Below, piece after piece: positions 50,322 to 58,358 of a DNA stretch of 64,000 nucleotides (position 1 is the first letter of the stretch; each line of letters starts with the position of its first letter). The position numbers were made by a program, and so were the translations under genes. The stretch spans positions 930,001 to 994,000 of the forward strand of contig NZ_WARX01000001.1 of assembly GCF_009720385.1 (NCBI RefSeq). Direction: 5' to 3'. The notes below the pieces were generated by a model. The model worked only from the letters and a program-made list of their open reading frames with translations, searched no databases and was not told the origin of the DNA. This DNA is from Catellatospora vulcania. Lineage in GTDB: Bacteria; Actinomycetota; Actinomycetes; Mycobacteriales; Micromonosporaceae.

Positions 50322-51512
50322 TCAGAAGTAGTCGTGCAGGGTGGGCGGCGGGCCGGCGGTGGCGGTACGCAGCAGTTCGTCGGTGTCCGGGTCGCCGCCG
50401 CTCAGGAAGCCGGTGCGGCGCAACTGCTCCGGGGTGGCCGCGCCCGCGTACCAGGCGGCCAGGCCGCGCGACGTCAGCCGGACCGTGCCCGCGCCACCTG
50501 GCTCCAGGCTGCCCTCGCCGCCGGACAGTGCCAGCCGCCACCGGCCCTGCTGCCACGGGCAGACGTCGTCGACCAGGTCGAGGTCGACCTCGCCGGTCAG
50601 GTGCCGCGGCCAGCCACGCGCCGCGACGGCCCCGGCGGCGTCGACGACGCGCACCATCCACGGCTGCGCGGTGGTGACCTCGGCGTCGATCCGGGCGATC
50701 AGCGACCAGGCCGGGTCGGTCGCGCCGAGCCGGAGCACCGTGGTCGGCGCGACGCTGGCCCAGCCGCCGAACATGGCCAGCAGCGTGCGGGTCGCCTCCG
50801 GGGTCAGGCCGATCAGGTCGTCGACGGTGAGCTTGCCGCTCGCGTCGTAGCCGGGGCCGCGATCCCAGCTCGCATAACCCACGATCGTCTCCGCGTCGTC
50901 CACGGCGACGGTGAAGCCGTGGTAGTCGGCCAGCACCTTGGCCGGGGTCGCGCCGAACGCCGGACCGGAGCGCTCCATCAGGCCGGTGCCCGCGCGGGCC
51001 ACCTGGCGGTAGAGCTCGTACACGGCCGGGATGTCGGCCTCGGTCGCCGGCCGCAGCGTGGTCTTCGGGTCGGGCCGGATTCCGGCCAGCACCCGGGTGG
51101 ACACCGTCCAGTAGGTCAGCGCGCCGACCTCCTCCCAGCCCAGCGCCCGGTACGGCAGCGGGGTGGTGTCGAACAGGGTGCTGATCACCGCGCCGCGTTC
51201 ACGCGCGCCTTCGAGCAGCCGGGTGAGCACCAGCCGCCCGAGCCCGCGTCCGCGCAGCTCGGGCGCGGTCGCGACACCGGCGACGCCGCACGTGGGCACG
51301 ATCCGCCCGCCGAACCACTGGCCCTGCTCGCGGTCGACCGCCTTGGCCACCAGCCGACCGGCCGGGTCGAACACCCCGAGGGCACGGCGACCTGCGGAAT
51401 TCGGGTTCCAACCGTCAGGAATGGGCTGCTCGTGGTAGCCGAAGGCGAGGCTGCCCAGGTCCCAAACCAGCTTGTCGTCTTCCGGCCCCAGCGGCCGCAC
51501 CTCGTATGTCAC
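50322..51512 (-). CDS. Eis-like GNAT N-acetyltransferase
   Basis: The 396-residue protein has the Eis three-part layout: an N-terminal GNAT domain (VRPLGPEDDKLVWDLGSLAFGYHEQPIP ... CGVAGVATAPELRGRGLGRLVLTRLLEGARERGAVISTLFDTTPLPYRALGWE), a second GNAT-like domain, and a C-terminal SCP2-like domain. It ends in a terminal Phe (LHDYF), whose carboxylate acts as base in Eis. The R/Q-x-x-G-x-G/A motif is RGRGLG. Eis proteins acetylate lysines or aminoglycosides at several positions. Convergent with the GH67-like gene. Confidence 0.88.
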   Translation of the reverse strand: MTYEVRPLGPEDDKLVWDLGSLAFGYHEQPIPDGWNPNSAGRRALGVFDPAGRLVAKAVDREQGQWFGGRIVPTCGVAGVATAPELRGRGLGRLVLTRLLEGARERGAVISTLFDTTPLPYRALGWEEVGALTYWTVSTRVLAGIRPDPKTTLRPATEADIPAVYELYRQVARAGTGLMERSGPAFGATPAKVLADYHGFTVAVDDAETIVGYASWDRGPGYDASGKLTVDDLIGLTPEATRTLLAMFGGWASVAPTTVLRLGATDPAWSLIARIDAEVTTAQPWMVRVVDAAGAVAARGWPRHLTGEVDLDLVDDVCPWQQGRWRLALSGGEGSLEPGGAGTVRLTSRGLAAWYAGAATPEQLRRTGFLSGGDPDTDELLRTATAGPPPTLHDYF

Positions 51513-51580
51513 CCGGCCATCCTGCCAGCCGCCTCACCACCCGTCCCGCCTTTATCCCGCCGTGGCCCGCCGGGCGGCCC

Positions 51581-51640
51581 GCAGTTTCGGGGAATCTGCG
51601 CGCAACCGGCGGGCGGAAGCCTCAGTTTCCCCGAAACTGC
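51581..51640. repeat. Family B 60-bp intergenic hairpin element, copy 3
   Basis: GCAGTTTCGGGGAATCTG (51581-51598) and CAGTTTCCCCGAAACTGC (51623-51640) pair with one mismatch. Length equals copies at 12490 and 24230. It lies between divergent genes, so it is not in a terminator position here. Confidence 0.85.
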
Positions 51641-51641
51641 A

Positions 51642-51677
51642 GACCCGGACCCGGACCCGGACCCGGACCCGGACCCG
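51642..51677. repeat. Six tandem GACCCG hexamers
   Basis: GACCCG is repeated six times without interruption, directly after the family B element, followed by a GCGGGC-rich run. It is a short microsatellite with likely copy-number variation. Confidence 0.9.
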
Positions 51678-51717
51678 GGCGCGGGCGCGGGTGGGCCGGA
51701 GGCGAGGGGTGGGCAAG

Positions 51718-51998
51718 ACTGGAAGCGGTTCCAGTTGGTGGAAGTTACGGTTGTGTCGGGTAGGCCAGGCTGGGCCACTGTTCGGCTGGTGCTGTCGAAG
51801 GTTTCGGACACTTGTCTTGACGTCTTAACCCGACACTCCTATGTTGCAACTGGAAGCGCTCCCGGTTTTCCCCGGTTCCCGGGCGAGCCGGTTGCGCTGG
51901 GCCTGAGCCGTCGCAGCACGGGAGACACCGGCAACAGCCGGGTGTCCTGTGCGCCGCTCCGTGTCCCGGCCGGAAAGTAGGGCCCGGGAGCGCTTCCA
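51718..51998. promoter_or_regulatory. Three CebR-like operators upstream of the LacI-family gene
   Basis: ACTGGAAGCGGTTCCAGT (51718-51735) is palindromic except at its centre. TGGAAGCGCTCCCG (51851-51864) and CGGGAGCGCTTCCA (51985-51998) are exact reverse complements of each other and match TGGGAGCGCTCCCA at 12 of 14 positions each. The last lies 61 bases before the LacI start. Autoregulation through DNA looping between the inverted sites is possible. Confidence 0.75.
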
Positions 51999-52059
51999 AT
52001 AACCCTGCGGCGGCGCGTACGCTCTTGCCACCGTCTCCGCAGAGGGGTGTCACCGCTCC

Positions 52060-53064
52060 ATGGGTCCCAAGCGTCAGCCGACGCTCGACGAGGTCGCGGC
52101 ACGGGCGGGTGTGTCGCGTTCCGCCGCGTCCCGCGTCATAAACAACGCCCGGCACGTCAGCCAGGCCAAGCGGGACGCCGTCGAGCGGGCCGTCGCCGAA
52201 CTGGGCTTCGTGCCGAACCCGACCGCGCGGGCGCTGGCCACGCAGCAGGTCGGCGCGGTGGTGCTCGCGCTGTCCCATCACGATCCGGCGCAGTTCACCG
52301 ACCCGTTCTTCGCCCAGATCGTGCTGGGCGTCAACGCGGAGCTGGAGAAGACCGAGCTCGAACTGCTCCTGGTGCTGGCCGACACCACCCAGGGCCAGGC
52401 CCGGCTGCAGCGCATCCTCAGGTCACGGCGTGCCGACGGCGTCATGCTCATGGCGCTGCACGGCGACGACCCCCTGGCGGCGCTCGCCGACCAGCACGAC
52501 GTCCCGGTCGTCTTCGGCGGCCGTCCGCTGCACGCCGAACCGCGCTGGTACGTCGACGCCGACAACCGCGGTGGCTCCCGGCTGGCCACCGAGCACCTGA
52601 TCGGCCTCGGCCGGCGGCACATCGCCGTCATCACCGGCCAGATGGACACCGAGGCCGGCACCGCCCGCCACCGCGGCTACCTCGACGCCATGGCGGTGGC
52701 CGGGCTGGACCCGTCCCGGGTCGAGCACGGCGACTTCTCCGAGGCCGGCGGCGCCGCGGCGATGACCCGGCTGCTGGCGGCGTACCCCGAGGTGGACGCG
52801 GTGGTGGCCGGGTCGGACGCGACGGCGGCGGGTGCGTTGCGCGCTCTGAAGGCCCATGGGCGTACGGTGCCCGGCGACGTCGCGGTGATCGGGTTCGACG
52901 ACCTGCTGACCGCGCTGCACACCGATCCGCAGCTGACCACGGTCCACCAGCCCGTCCACGGGCTCGGCCGGGAGATGGCGAAGATGCTGCTCAGCCTGAT
53001 CGCCGGCGAGGAGCCCCACCCGCTGATCCTGCCCACCCGCCTGGTCCGCCGCGCCTCCGCCTGA
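52060..53064 (+). CDS. LacI-family regulator, CebR-like
   Basis: The 334-residue protein has the LacI headpiece (QPTLDEVAARAGVSRSAASRVINNARHVSQAKRDAVERAVAELGFVPNPTARALAT) with hinge helix, then a periplasmic-binding-protein-like sensor: ADGVMLMALHGDDP, DADNRGGSRLATEHLIGLGRRHIAVITGQ, VDAVVAGSDATAAGALRALKAHGR and VAVIGFDDLLTALHTDPQLTTVHQP. CebR releases DNA on binding cellobiose. The operators in its own promoter, before the cellulase and before the aldo/keto reductase suggest the same role, but no sugar ABC transporter or beta-glucosidase is next to it here. Confidence 0.88.
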   Translation: MGPKRQPTLDEVAARAGVSRSAASRVINNARHVSQAKRDAVERAVAELGFVPNPTARALATQQVGAVVLALSHHDPAQFTDPFFAQIVLGVNAELEKTELELLLVLADTTQGQARLQRILRSRRADGVMLMALHGDDPLAALADQHDVPVVFGGRPLHAEPRWYVDADNRGGSRLATEHLIGLGRRHIAVITGQMDTEAGTARHRGYLDAMAVAGLDPSRVEHGDFSEAGGAAAMTRLLAAYPEVDAVVAGSDATAAGALRALKAHGRTVPGDVAVIGFDDLLTALHTDPQLTTVHQPVHGLGREMAKMLLSLIAGEEPHPLILPTRLVRRASA

Positions 53065-53074
53065 ACCGGGGCCG

Positions 53075-53866
53075 TCACGCCTCCAGGGCGTCGACCAGCG
53101 CGGCCAGCGACGCCGCCAGCCGGTCCAGGCCGGAGTGCGGTTCGCCGCCGGGTTCGGTCTGGTACACGTCGCGCCGTAGCTCCACCATCAGCGCCGACAC
53201 GCGGTCGTCGATCCCGTGGTGCTTGAGCGGCACGTAGCAGCCGGCGAACGGGGTGTCGAAGGCGACCTCGAACCCCGCGAACGCCCTAGCGGCGGCGTCG
53301 CGCAGCCACGGCGGGGTGTGGGCGAGGTCGGTGCCGAGGCACACCTGCGGGCGCGGGCCGTCGCCGTGCAGCTCGTACGGCAGCGCGAGCGCGGGGTAGG
53401 AGTGCACGTCGACGACGATCGCGCGGCCGGTCGCGGCCAGGCGCTCGTCGACCAGGTCGGTCATGCCCTGGGCGTACGGGTGGAAGTGCGCGTCGAGCAG
53501 CCGCTGCGCGAAGGCGGGATCGTCGGGGCGCAGCCGCCTGCCGTGCGAGGTGCGCGTGTACACCGCGCCCATGCCTACCGCGGCCATCTCCTCGCGCTCG
53601 TCGGGGAACCGCTCCGGGTCCACGACCAGACGCGACCACTCGTTGACGAACATCCAGGGCCGGACGCGGGCCGCCGCGGCCGCCCGCGCCGCGATCAGGT
53701 CGGTGCACGCGTCGGTCATGTGATCGAGTTCGGCGACCAGCTCGGCGTCGTCTAGCGCGATCGAGGCGCGGGCGGGCCCGCTGATCTGCCGCGAGGAGTG
53801 CGGCACGTGCAGGACGACGGGCGAGGACGCGTCCCCGCCGTCGACGCGGAACACCGGAACCGACAT
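53075..53866 (-). CDS. N-formylglutamate amidohydrolase family protein
   Basis: AGGAGG precedes ATG 53864-53866; upstream in-frame codons come from the family C element and are rejected. The 263-residue protein has VVLHVPHSSRQI, DACTDLIAARAAAAARVRPWMFVNEWSRLVVDPERFPDEREEM, GRAIVVDVHSYP and FAGCYVPLKHHGIDDRVSALMVELRRDVY, the FGase signature with metal-binding His residues. HutG-type enzymes release glutamate from N-formylglutamate in histidine degradation, but no hut genes are here. It converges with the LacI gene. Confidence 0.88.
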   Translation of the reverse strand: MSVPVFRVDGGDASSPVVLHVPHSSRQISGPARASIALDDAELVAELDHMTDACTDLIAARAAAAARVRPWMFVNEWSRLVVDPERFPDEREEMAAVGMGAVYTRTSHGRRLRPDDPAFAQRLLDAHFHPYAQGMTDLVDERLAATGRAIVVDVHSYPALALPYELHGDGPRPQVCLGTDLAHTPPWLRDAAARAFAGFEVAFDTPFAGCYVPLKHHGIDDRVSALMVELRRDVYQTEPGGEPHSGLDRLAASLAALVDALEA

Positions 53867-53930
53867 GCCAACCTCCTGAAGATCACCAGAACGGTATCCC
53901 GCGGGTGCGACACTCGCCGGTTCAGCGGCC

Positions 53931-54007
53931 CGATCGTCGGACTTGCCGGGCACCTGGGCGAAAGCGCCTTCAAGATGCGCACGAGTGCCGGGCAAGTCGG
54001 TTGATCA
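53931..54007 (+). repeat. Family C 77-bp element, copy 3
   Basis: GATCGTCGGACTTGCC opens and GGCAAGTCGGTTGATC closes the 77-bp unit. The arms GACTTGCCGGGCAC (53940-53953) and GTGCCGGGCAAGTC pair with one mismatch. The core CTGGGCGAAAGCG is shared with copy 2. It lies between the divergent FGase-like and NUDIX genes. Confidence 0.85.
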
Positions 54008-54037
54008 TGATCAACGGTGGGCGTGTTGAATGGCGGC

Positions 54038-54568
54038 ATGGGTGAGCAGGAGCCGCGGTCGGCGGCGGAGTTGCTGGACATCGTCGACGGGCAGGACCGG
54101 GTGGTGGGGCAGGCCACGCGCGCCGAGGCGTACGCCCGGCGGCTCACCCACCGCTGCGTGTTCGTGCTGGCCCGCACCGGCGACGGGCGGTTGTTCGTGC
54201 ACCGGCGCACCGCGCAGAAGCTGGTCTTCCCGTCGCGTTACGACATGTTCGTCGGCGGGGTGGTCGGCGCGGGGGAGACCTACGACGACGCCGCGCTGCG
54301 CGAGGCCGAGGAGGAACTCGGCGTGTCCGGGCTGCCCGCCCCGCGGCCGCTGTTCACCTTCCTCTACGAGACGGCCGAGCACTCCTGGTTCTCGGCCCTG
54401 TACGAGGTGCGCTGCGACGGGCCGGTGGACCCGCAGGTCGAGGAGGTCGCCTGGCACGCCTTCCTGACCGAGGACGAGATCGCCGAACGGCTGCCCGAAT
54501 GGGACTGGGTGCCCGACGGGCTGGAGGCCTGGCACCGCCACCAGGCCTGGCGCGCGCAGACCGGCTGA
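54038..54568 (+). CDS. NUDIX hydrolase
   Basis: ATG 54038 gives 176 residues; ATG/GTG codons further upstream are possible. The protein begins LLDIVDGQDRVVGQATRAEAYARRLTHRCVFVL, as in IDI/YfcD-type NUDIX proteins, and has the NUDIX box GGVVGAGETYDDAALREAEEELGV with REAEEE metal ligands. YfcD-like proteins hydrolyse nucleoside diphosphate derivatives; the specific substrate is unknown. It converges with the sulfatase four bases away. Confidence 0.9.
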   Translation: MGEQEPRSAAELLDIVDGQDRVVGQATRAEAYARRLTHRCVFVLARTGDGRLFVHRRTAQKLVFPSRYDMFVGGVVGAGETYDDAALREAEEELGVSGLPAPRPLFTFLYETAEHSWFSALYEVRCDGPVDPQVEEVAWHAFLTEDEIAERLPEWDWVPDGLEAWHRHQAWRAQTG

Positions 54569-54572
54569 CCGC

Positions 54573-55946
54573 TCACGGGCAGGTCGTGCCCGCGCACTTC
54601 TGCCAGGCGGCCAGGGTCGCCGCGTCGGCGCTGACGTCGGGGTCGTTGCCCGGGTCGGCGTCGCCGAGCAGGTTGACCAGCTCCCCAGGGTCGGCGGCGA
54701 GGTCGTAGTACTCCTGGGAGAGCAGCCTGCCCGCGAGGTCGACGTAGCGGGTGAACTGGCGCTCGCCGGGCGCGACCCGGGAGGCCCAGGTGGGGAACCC
54801 GCCGTTGTGCGAGTCCTGCCAGTACTCCAGCAGCGTCGCCTCGCGCCGGACGTCGCCGCGCAGGTCGTGGCCGTCGAGCACGTAGTCGGCGGTCAGCCCG
54901 GCCGCGGCCAGCACGGTCGGGGTGAGGTCGACGGTCGAGGCGAGCCGCTCGTCGGAGCTCGCCGGGAGGTGCCCCGGCCAGGACAGGAACAGCGGCACCC
55001 GGTACGCGGCCGCGTACGGCATGAACTTCTCGTCCAGGCCGTGCTCGCCCCAGAACTTGGCGTTGTCGGACACCAGCACGACGAGTGTGTCGTCGAGTTC
55101 GCCGAGGCGCTCCAGGTGCCGGCGGACCCGGGTCAGCGCGTCGTCGACCGAGAGCAGGGTGCGCAGCTGGCCCAGGCGGATCGCGTCAGCCGCGGCGCGG
55201 CCCGCGCGGTGGCGGCGCACGTAGGCCGGCTTGTCGGAGCGGTCGGCCTCGCCGACGGCGGGACCCGGCTCCCAGTCGAACTGCCGGTCGGCGTACTGCG
55301 GCTCGGGCATCCACGGGGCGTGCGGCGCGGTGAAGCCCGCGTACAGGAACCACGGCTTGGCGTCGTCGGCCTCGAACCCGTCGAGGTAGTTGTTCACCTG
55401 CTGGCCGATGAACGTCGTCGAGTACGGCACGCGCCGCTGCTTCCCGTCGACCATGAAACGGGCGTTGGTGTACCCGCCGCCGACCAGGGCCGAGTGGTCG
55501 AAGCCGGGCGGGGTCTGCTCCAGCGCCCAGTTGTTGGTGAACTTGCCGACGGCGGCGGTGCCGTAGCCCGCCTCGTGCAGGGTGTGCTGGAGCGTCTGGC
55601 TGTGGTCGAGCTGGTCGACGTCGGCCTGGTGGAGCACGCCGTGATTGTGCGCGTACCGGCCGGACAGCAGCGTGGCGCGGCTGGGGCCGCAGCTCGGCGT
55701 GGCCGCCACGGTGTTCGGGTAGGCGGTGCCGTCGGCCAGCCAGGCCATCGTCTGCGGCAGCGCGGCCATGCCCTCGGGCCGGGCGTCGTCGAGGACCACC
55801 AGCAGCACGTTCGGCCGGGTCTGCCGTGCCGCCGCCGGGTGGGCCGGGTGGGCGACGACCGGGTCGGGGCCCAGCATCACGGCCGTGGCGAGGGCGGCAG
55901 CCAGGACCGCGGCGAGCCGCCGCGTGCGGCGCATCACGTATCGCAT
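54573..55946 (-). CDS. Secreted sulfatase (arylsulfatase family)
   Basis: ATG 55944-55946 has AAAGG at suitable distance; a GTG at 55952 is too close to it. The 457-residue protein has a signal peptide (LAAVLAAALATAVML ... VVAHP) and the sulfatase fold: PNVLLVVLDDARPEG with metal Asp53 and Asp54, then SCGPSRATLLSGR where Cys86 of CxPSR becomes formylglycine. HAPWMPEPQY and LVVLVSDNAKFWGEHG follow with metal and substrate residues. It is probably exported and cleaves sulfate esters. The modifying enzyme is not in the window. Confidence 0.88.
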   Translation of the reverse strand: MRYVMRRTRRLAAVLAAALATAVMLGPDPVVAHPAHPAAARQTRPNVLLVVLDDARPEGMAALPQTMAWLADGTAYPNTVAATPSCGPSRATLLSGRYAHNHGVLHQADVDQLDHSQTLQHTLHEAGYGTAAVGKFTNNWALEQTPPGFDHSALVGGGYTNARFMVDGKQRRVPYSTTFIGQQVNNYLDGFEADDAKPWFLYAGFTAPHAPWMPEPQYADRQFDWEPGPAVGEADRSDKPAYVRRHRAGRAAADAIRLGQLRTLLSVDDALTRVRRHLERLGELDDTLVVLVSDNAKFWGEHGLDEKFMPYAAAYRVPLFLSWPGHLPASSDERLASTVDLTPTVLAAAGLTADYVLDGHDLRGDVRREATLLEYWQDSHNGGFPTWASRVAPGERQFTRYVDLAGRLLSQEYYDLAADPGELVNLLGDADPGNDPDVSADAATLAAWQKCAGTTCP

Positions 55947-56064
55947 CAGCACAACCTTTCAGCAAGGTCATCGGCTGGTCCGGCTGAAACGCCAGTTCAT
56001 GACGTGATCAGTTTGTTAACGACCTGCGACTCGGGCGACCCGCGGCGGCACTAGCGTTCCAGAC

Positions 56065-56985
56065 GTGACCGTGTTGCTGACCCGATCCGACGTCGACCGA
56101 GCGGTCGACGTGGACGAGGTGCTGGAGCTGCTCGCGGACGGGTTCCGTGCGCCCGCTCCGGTGCAGCCGCCGCTGCGGGTGCGCACCGAGCTGCCCGGCC
56201 CGGGGACCGCGACCTGCCTCATGCCGGGGCTGCTGCCGGGGGTGCCCGCGTACACGGTGAAGGTCAACGCGAAGTTCCCGGACGCCTCGCCCGCGCTGCG
56301 CGGCGTGGTCTGCCTGCACGACCTCGGCTCGGGTGAGCTGCTGGCGCTGGCCGACTCGGCGGCCGTCACCGCCTGGCGCACCGGGCTGGCCGCGGCCCTG
56401 GGCACGCACCTGCTGGCCGATCCGGCGGCCGGCACGCTCGGCTTCGTCGGGGCCGGCGCGCAGGCCCGCGTCGTCGTGGCCGGGCTGCGGCGGCTGCGCA
56501 CCTGGCGGGAGGTGGTGGCAACCGATCTGGACCCGGCGCGGGCCGCCGACGTCGGCGCGCTGCCGTTGGAGAGCGCGTCGGCGGTCGCGCTGGCCGCCGA
56601 CGTGGTGGTGCTGGCGACCTGGTCACGCCGCCCGCTGCTGCGCGCCGACGAGGTGCGCCCGCGCCAGCACCTGACCACGCTGGGCGCGGACGAGCCGGGC
56701 AAGGTCGAGCTGCCCGCGGACCTGCTGCTGGCCAGCCGGGTGGTGGTCGACGACCTGGCGCTGGCCGCGGCCGCGGGTGCGCTGGGCAACGTCGGGCTGG
56801 AGGCCGGGGTGGCCGCGGGCACGCTCGGCGACGTGCTGCGTGGTGACCTGCCCGCCCGGGACGGCACCGACCGGCCGACCGTGTACGCCCCGGTCGGCCT
56901 GCCCTGGCAGGATCTGGCCCTGCTGTGGGCGGTCTACCGGCGGCTCTCGCGCGCCGAGGCCGTGACCATCGACCTGCTCGGCTGA
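56065..56985 (+). CDS. Ornithine cyclodeaminase / mu-crystallin family protein
   Basis: GTG 56065 gives 306 residues. It contains LPGPGTATCLMPGLLPGVPAYTVKVNAKFPDASPALRGVVCLHDLGSGELLALADSAAVTAWRTGLAAALGTHLLA, then the NAD-binding GFVGAGAQARVVVAGLRR. Conserved Lys (VKVNAK) and Arg (TAWRTG) fit the active site of OCD/alanine dehydrogenase-type enzymes. It acts on an amino or imino acid; the substrate is unknown. Convergent with the ClpX-like gene, six bases apart. Confidence 0.88.
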   Translation: MTVLLTRSDVDRAVDVDEVLELLADGFRAPAPVQPPLRVRTELPGPGTATCLMPGLLPGVPAYTVKVNAKFPDASPALRGVVCLHDLGSGELLALADSAAVTAWRTGLAAALGTHLLADPAAGTLGFVGAGAQARVVVAGLRRLRTWREVVATDLDPARAADVGALPLESASAVALAADVVVLATWSRRPLLRADEVRPRQHLTTLGADEPGKVELPADLLLASRVVVDDLALAAAAGALGNVGLEAGVAAGTLGDVLRGDLPARDGTDRPTVYAPVGLPWQDLALLWAVYRRLSRAEAVTIDLLG

Positions 56986-56991
56986 GGCTCG

Positions 56992-58254
56992 TCAGGCCGT
57001 CTCGGCGCGGCGGGCGCGGCGGCGGACGGGGTGGTCACGGGGGATCAGCGTCGGGTTGACGTTGTCCAGCACCGTCGCCCGGTCGATCACCACCCGGGCC
57101 ACGTCGTCGCGGCTGGGCACCTCGTACATCACGTTGAGCAGGATCTCCTCGAGGATGGCCCGGGTCGCGCGGGCGCCGGTGCGGCGCAGCAGGGCCTGCT
57201 CGGCGATGGCCGCGACCGCGTCGGTGGTCACCTCCAGCTCCACCCCGTCCAGCTCGAACAGCAGCTGGTACTGCTTGATCAGCGCGTTGCGGGGCTCGGT
57301 GAGGATGCGCATCAGGGTGGCCCGGTCGAACGGGCGCACCGTGGTCACGATCGGCAGCCGCCCGACGAACTCCGGGATCATCCCGAACGTCACCAGGTCG
57401 GCGGGCATGACCTCGTCGAGTGAGGGCTCGGCGGCGCGGATGTTGGCGCCGAAGCCGATGCCGCGCCGCCGCGAGCGCTGCTCGATGATCTCCTCCAGGC
57501 CGGCGAAGGCCCCGCCGAGGATGAACAGCACGTCGGTGGTGTCGAGCTGGAGGAACTCCTCCGCGGGCTGCTTGCGCGAGTTCGGCTGCGGCACCCGCAC
57601 CGTGGTGCCTTCGAGCATTTTGAGCAGCGCCTGCTGGACGCCCTCGCCGGAGACGTCGCGCACGGCGGTGCGGTCCGCGCCGCCGCGGGCGATCTTGTCG
57701 ATCTCGTCGATGTAGACGATGCCGGTCTCGGCCCGGCGGACGTCGCCATCGGCGGCCTGGATCAGCTTGGCCAGGATGCTGTCGACGTCCTCGCCGACGT
57801 ATCCGGCCTGCGTCAGCGCGGTGGCGTCGGCGATCGCGAACGGCACGCCCAGGGTGCGGGCCAGGGTCTGGGCCAGGTAGGTCTTGCCGCAGCCGGTCGG
57901 CCCGATCAGCAGGATGTTGGACTTGCCCAGCTCGATCGGCTGCTCTCCGGCCGGGGCCGTCGCGCCGCGGGAGGCGACCCGTTTGTAGTGGTTGTAGACG
58001 GCCACCGACAGGGCCGTCTTCGCGGCCTCCTGGCCGACGACGTACTGCTCCAGGGCCGCGTGGATGTCGCGCGGGGTCGGCGGGTGCAGCAGGGTGGCCG
58101 CCGCCTGCTCGGTGGCCTCCTCCTCGATCAGCTCGTTGCACAGACCGACGCACTCGTCGCAGATGCAGACCGCGCCGGGGCCGGAGATGAGCTTGCGGAC
58201 CTGCCGCTGGGTCTTGGCGCAGAAGGAGCAGGCCAGCACATCGCTGCGGGTCAC
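56992..58254 (-). CDS. ClpX-type AAA+ unfoldase, probably a second paralogue
   Basis: GAGGAGCG precedes GTG 58252-58254. The 420-residue protein has the ClpX zinc domain ([34 protein letters not shown]), Walker A GPTGCGKT, pore loop GYVGED, Walker [13 protein letters not shown], and the GIGFGA loop that docks onto ClpP. Sequence elsewhere differs from housekeeping ClpX (for example RRRGIGF and a basic C terminus [10 protein letters not shown]). Housekeeping clpX normally sits behind clpP and tig; here no clpP is near and the neighbours are unrelated, so a paralogue is likely, though this cannot be proven from the window. Confidence 0.88.
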   Translation of the reverse strand: MTRSDVLACSFCAKTQRQVRKLISGPGAVCICDECVGLCNELIEEEATEQAAATLLHPPTPRDIHAALEQYVVGQEAAKTALSVAVYNHYKRVASRGATAPAGEQPIELGKSNILLIGPTGCGKTYLAQTLARTLGVPFAIADATALTQAGYVGEDVDSILAKLIQAADGDVRRAETGIVYIDEIDKIARGGADRTAVRDVSGEGVQQALLKMLEGTTVRVPQPNSRKQPAEEFLQLDTTDVLFILGGAFAGLEEIIEQRSRRRGIGFGANIRAAEPSLDEVMPADLVTFGMIPEFVGRLPIVTTVRPFDRATLMRILTEPRNALIKQYQLLFELDGVELEVTTDAVAAIAEQALLRRTGARATRAILEEILLNVMYEVPSRDDVARVVIDRATVLDNVNPTLIPRDHPVRRRARRAETA

Positions 58255-58358
58255 GGGCGCTCCTCGGGGGTCGTCGACCTTCAGATGATACCGGCAGATG
58301 ATGACAACATCCGAGTGCCGCGTTATGTTGCTTACCGGTCGGGACACGGGAGCAGGGG

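Larger units (their letters stand above)
51513..52059. other. Long intergenic region upstream of the LacI-family gene
   Basis: These 547 bases separate the divergent Eis-like and LacI-family genes. They hold the family B element, a six-copy GACCCG array, and three CebR-like palindromes described separately. No further coding frame with normal codon use is seen. Confidence 0.6.

Noticed and set aside
51642-51998. Replication or plasmid origin with iterons
   Set aside because: The hexamers are a simple microsatellite and the palindromes match a LacI operator; no replication gene is near.
53867-53995. N-terminal extension of the FGase-like protein starting MPGTRAHLEG
   Set aside because: These codons translate the family C element (a similar peptide MPGTRAYLEP appears in the copy at 32169), and AGGAGG points to the start at 53866.
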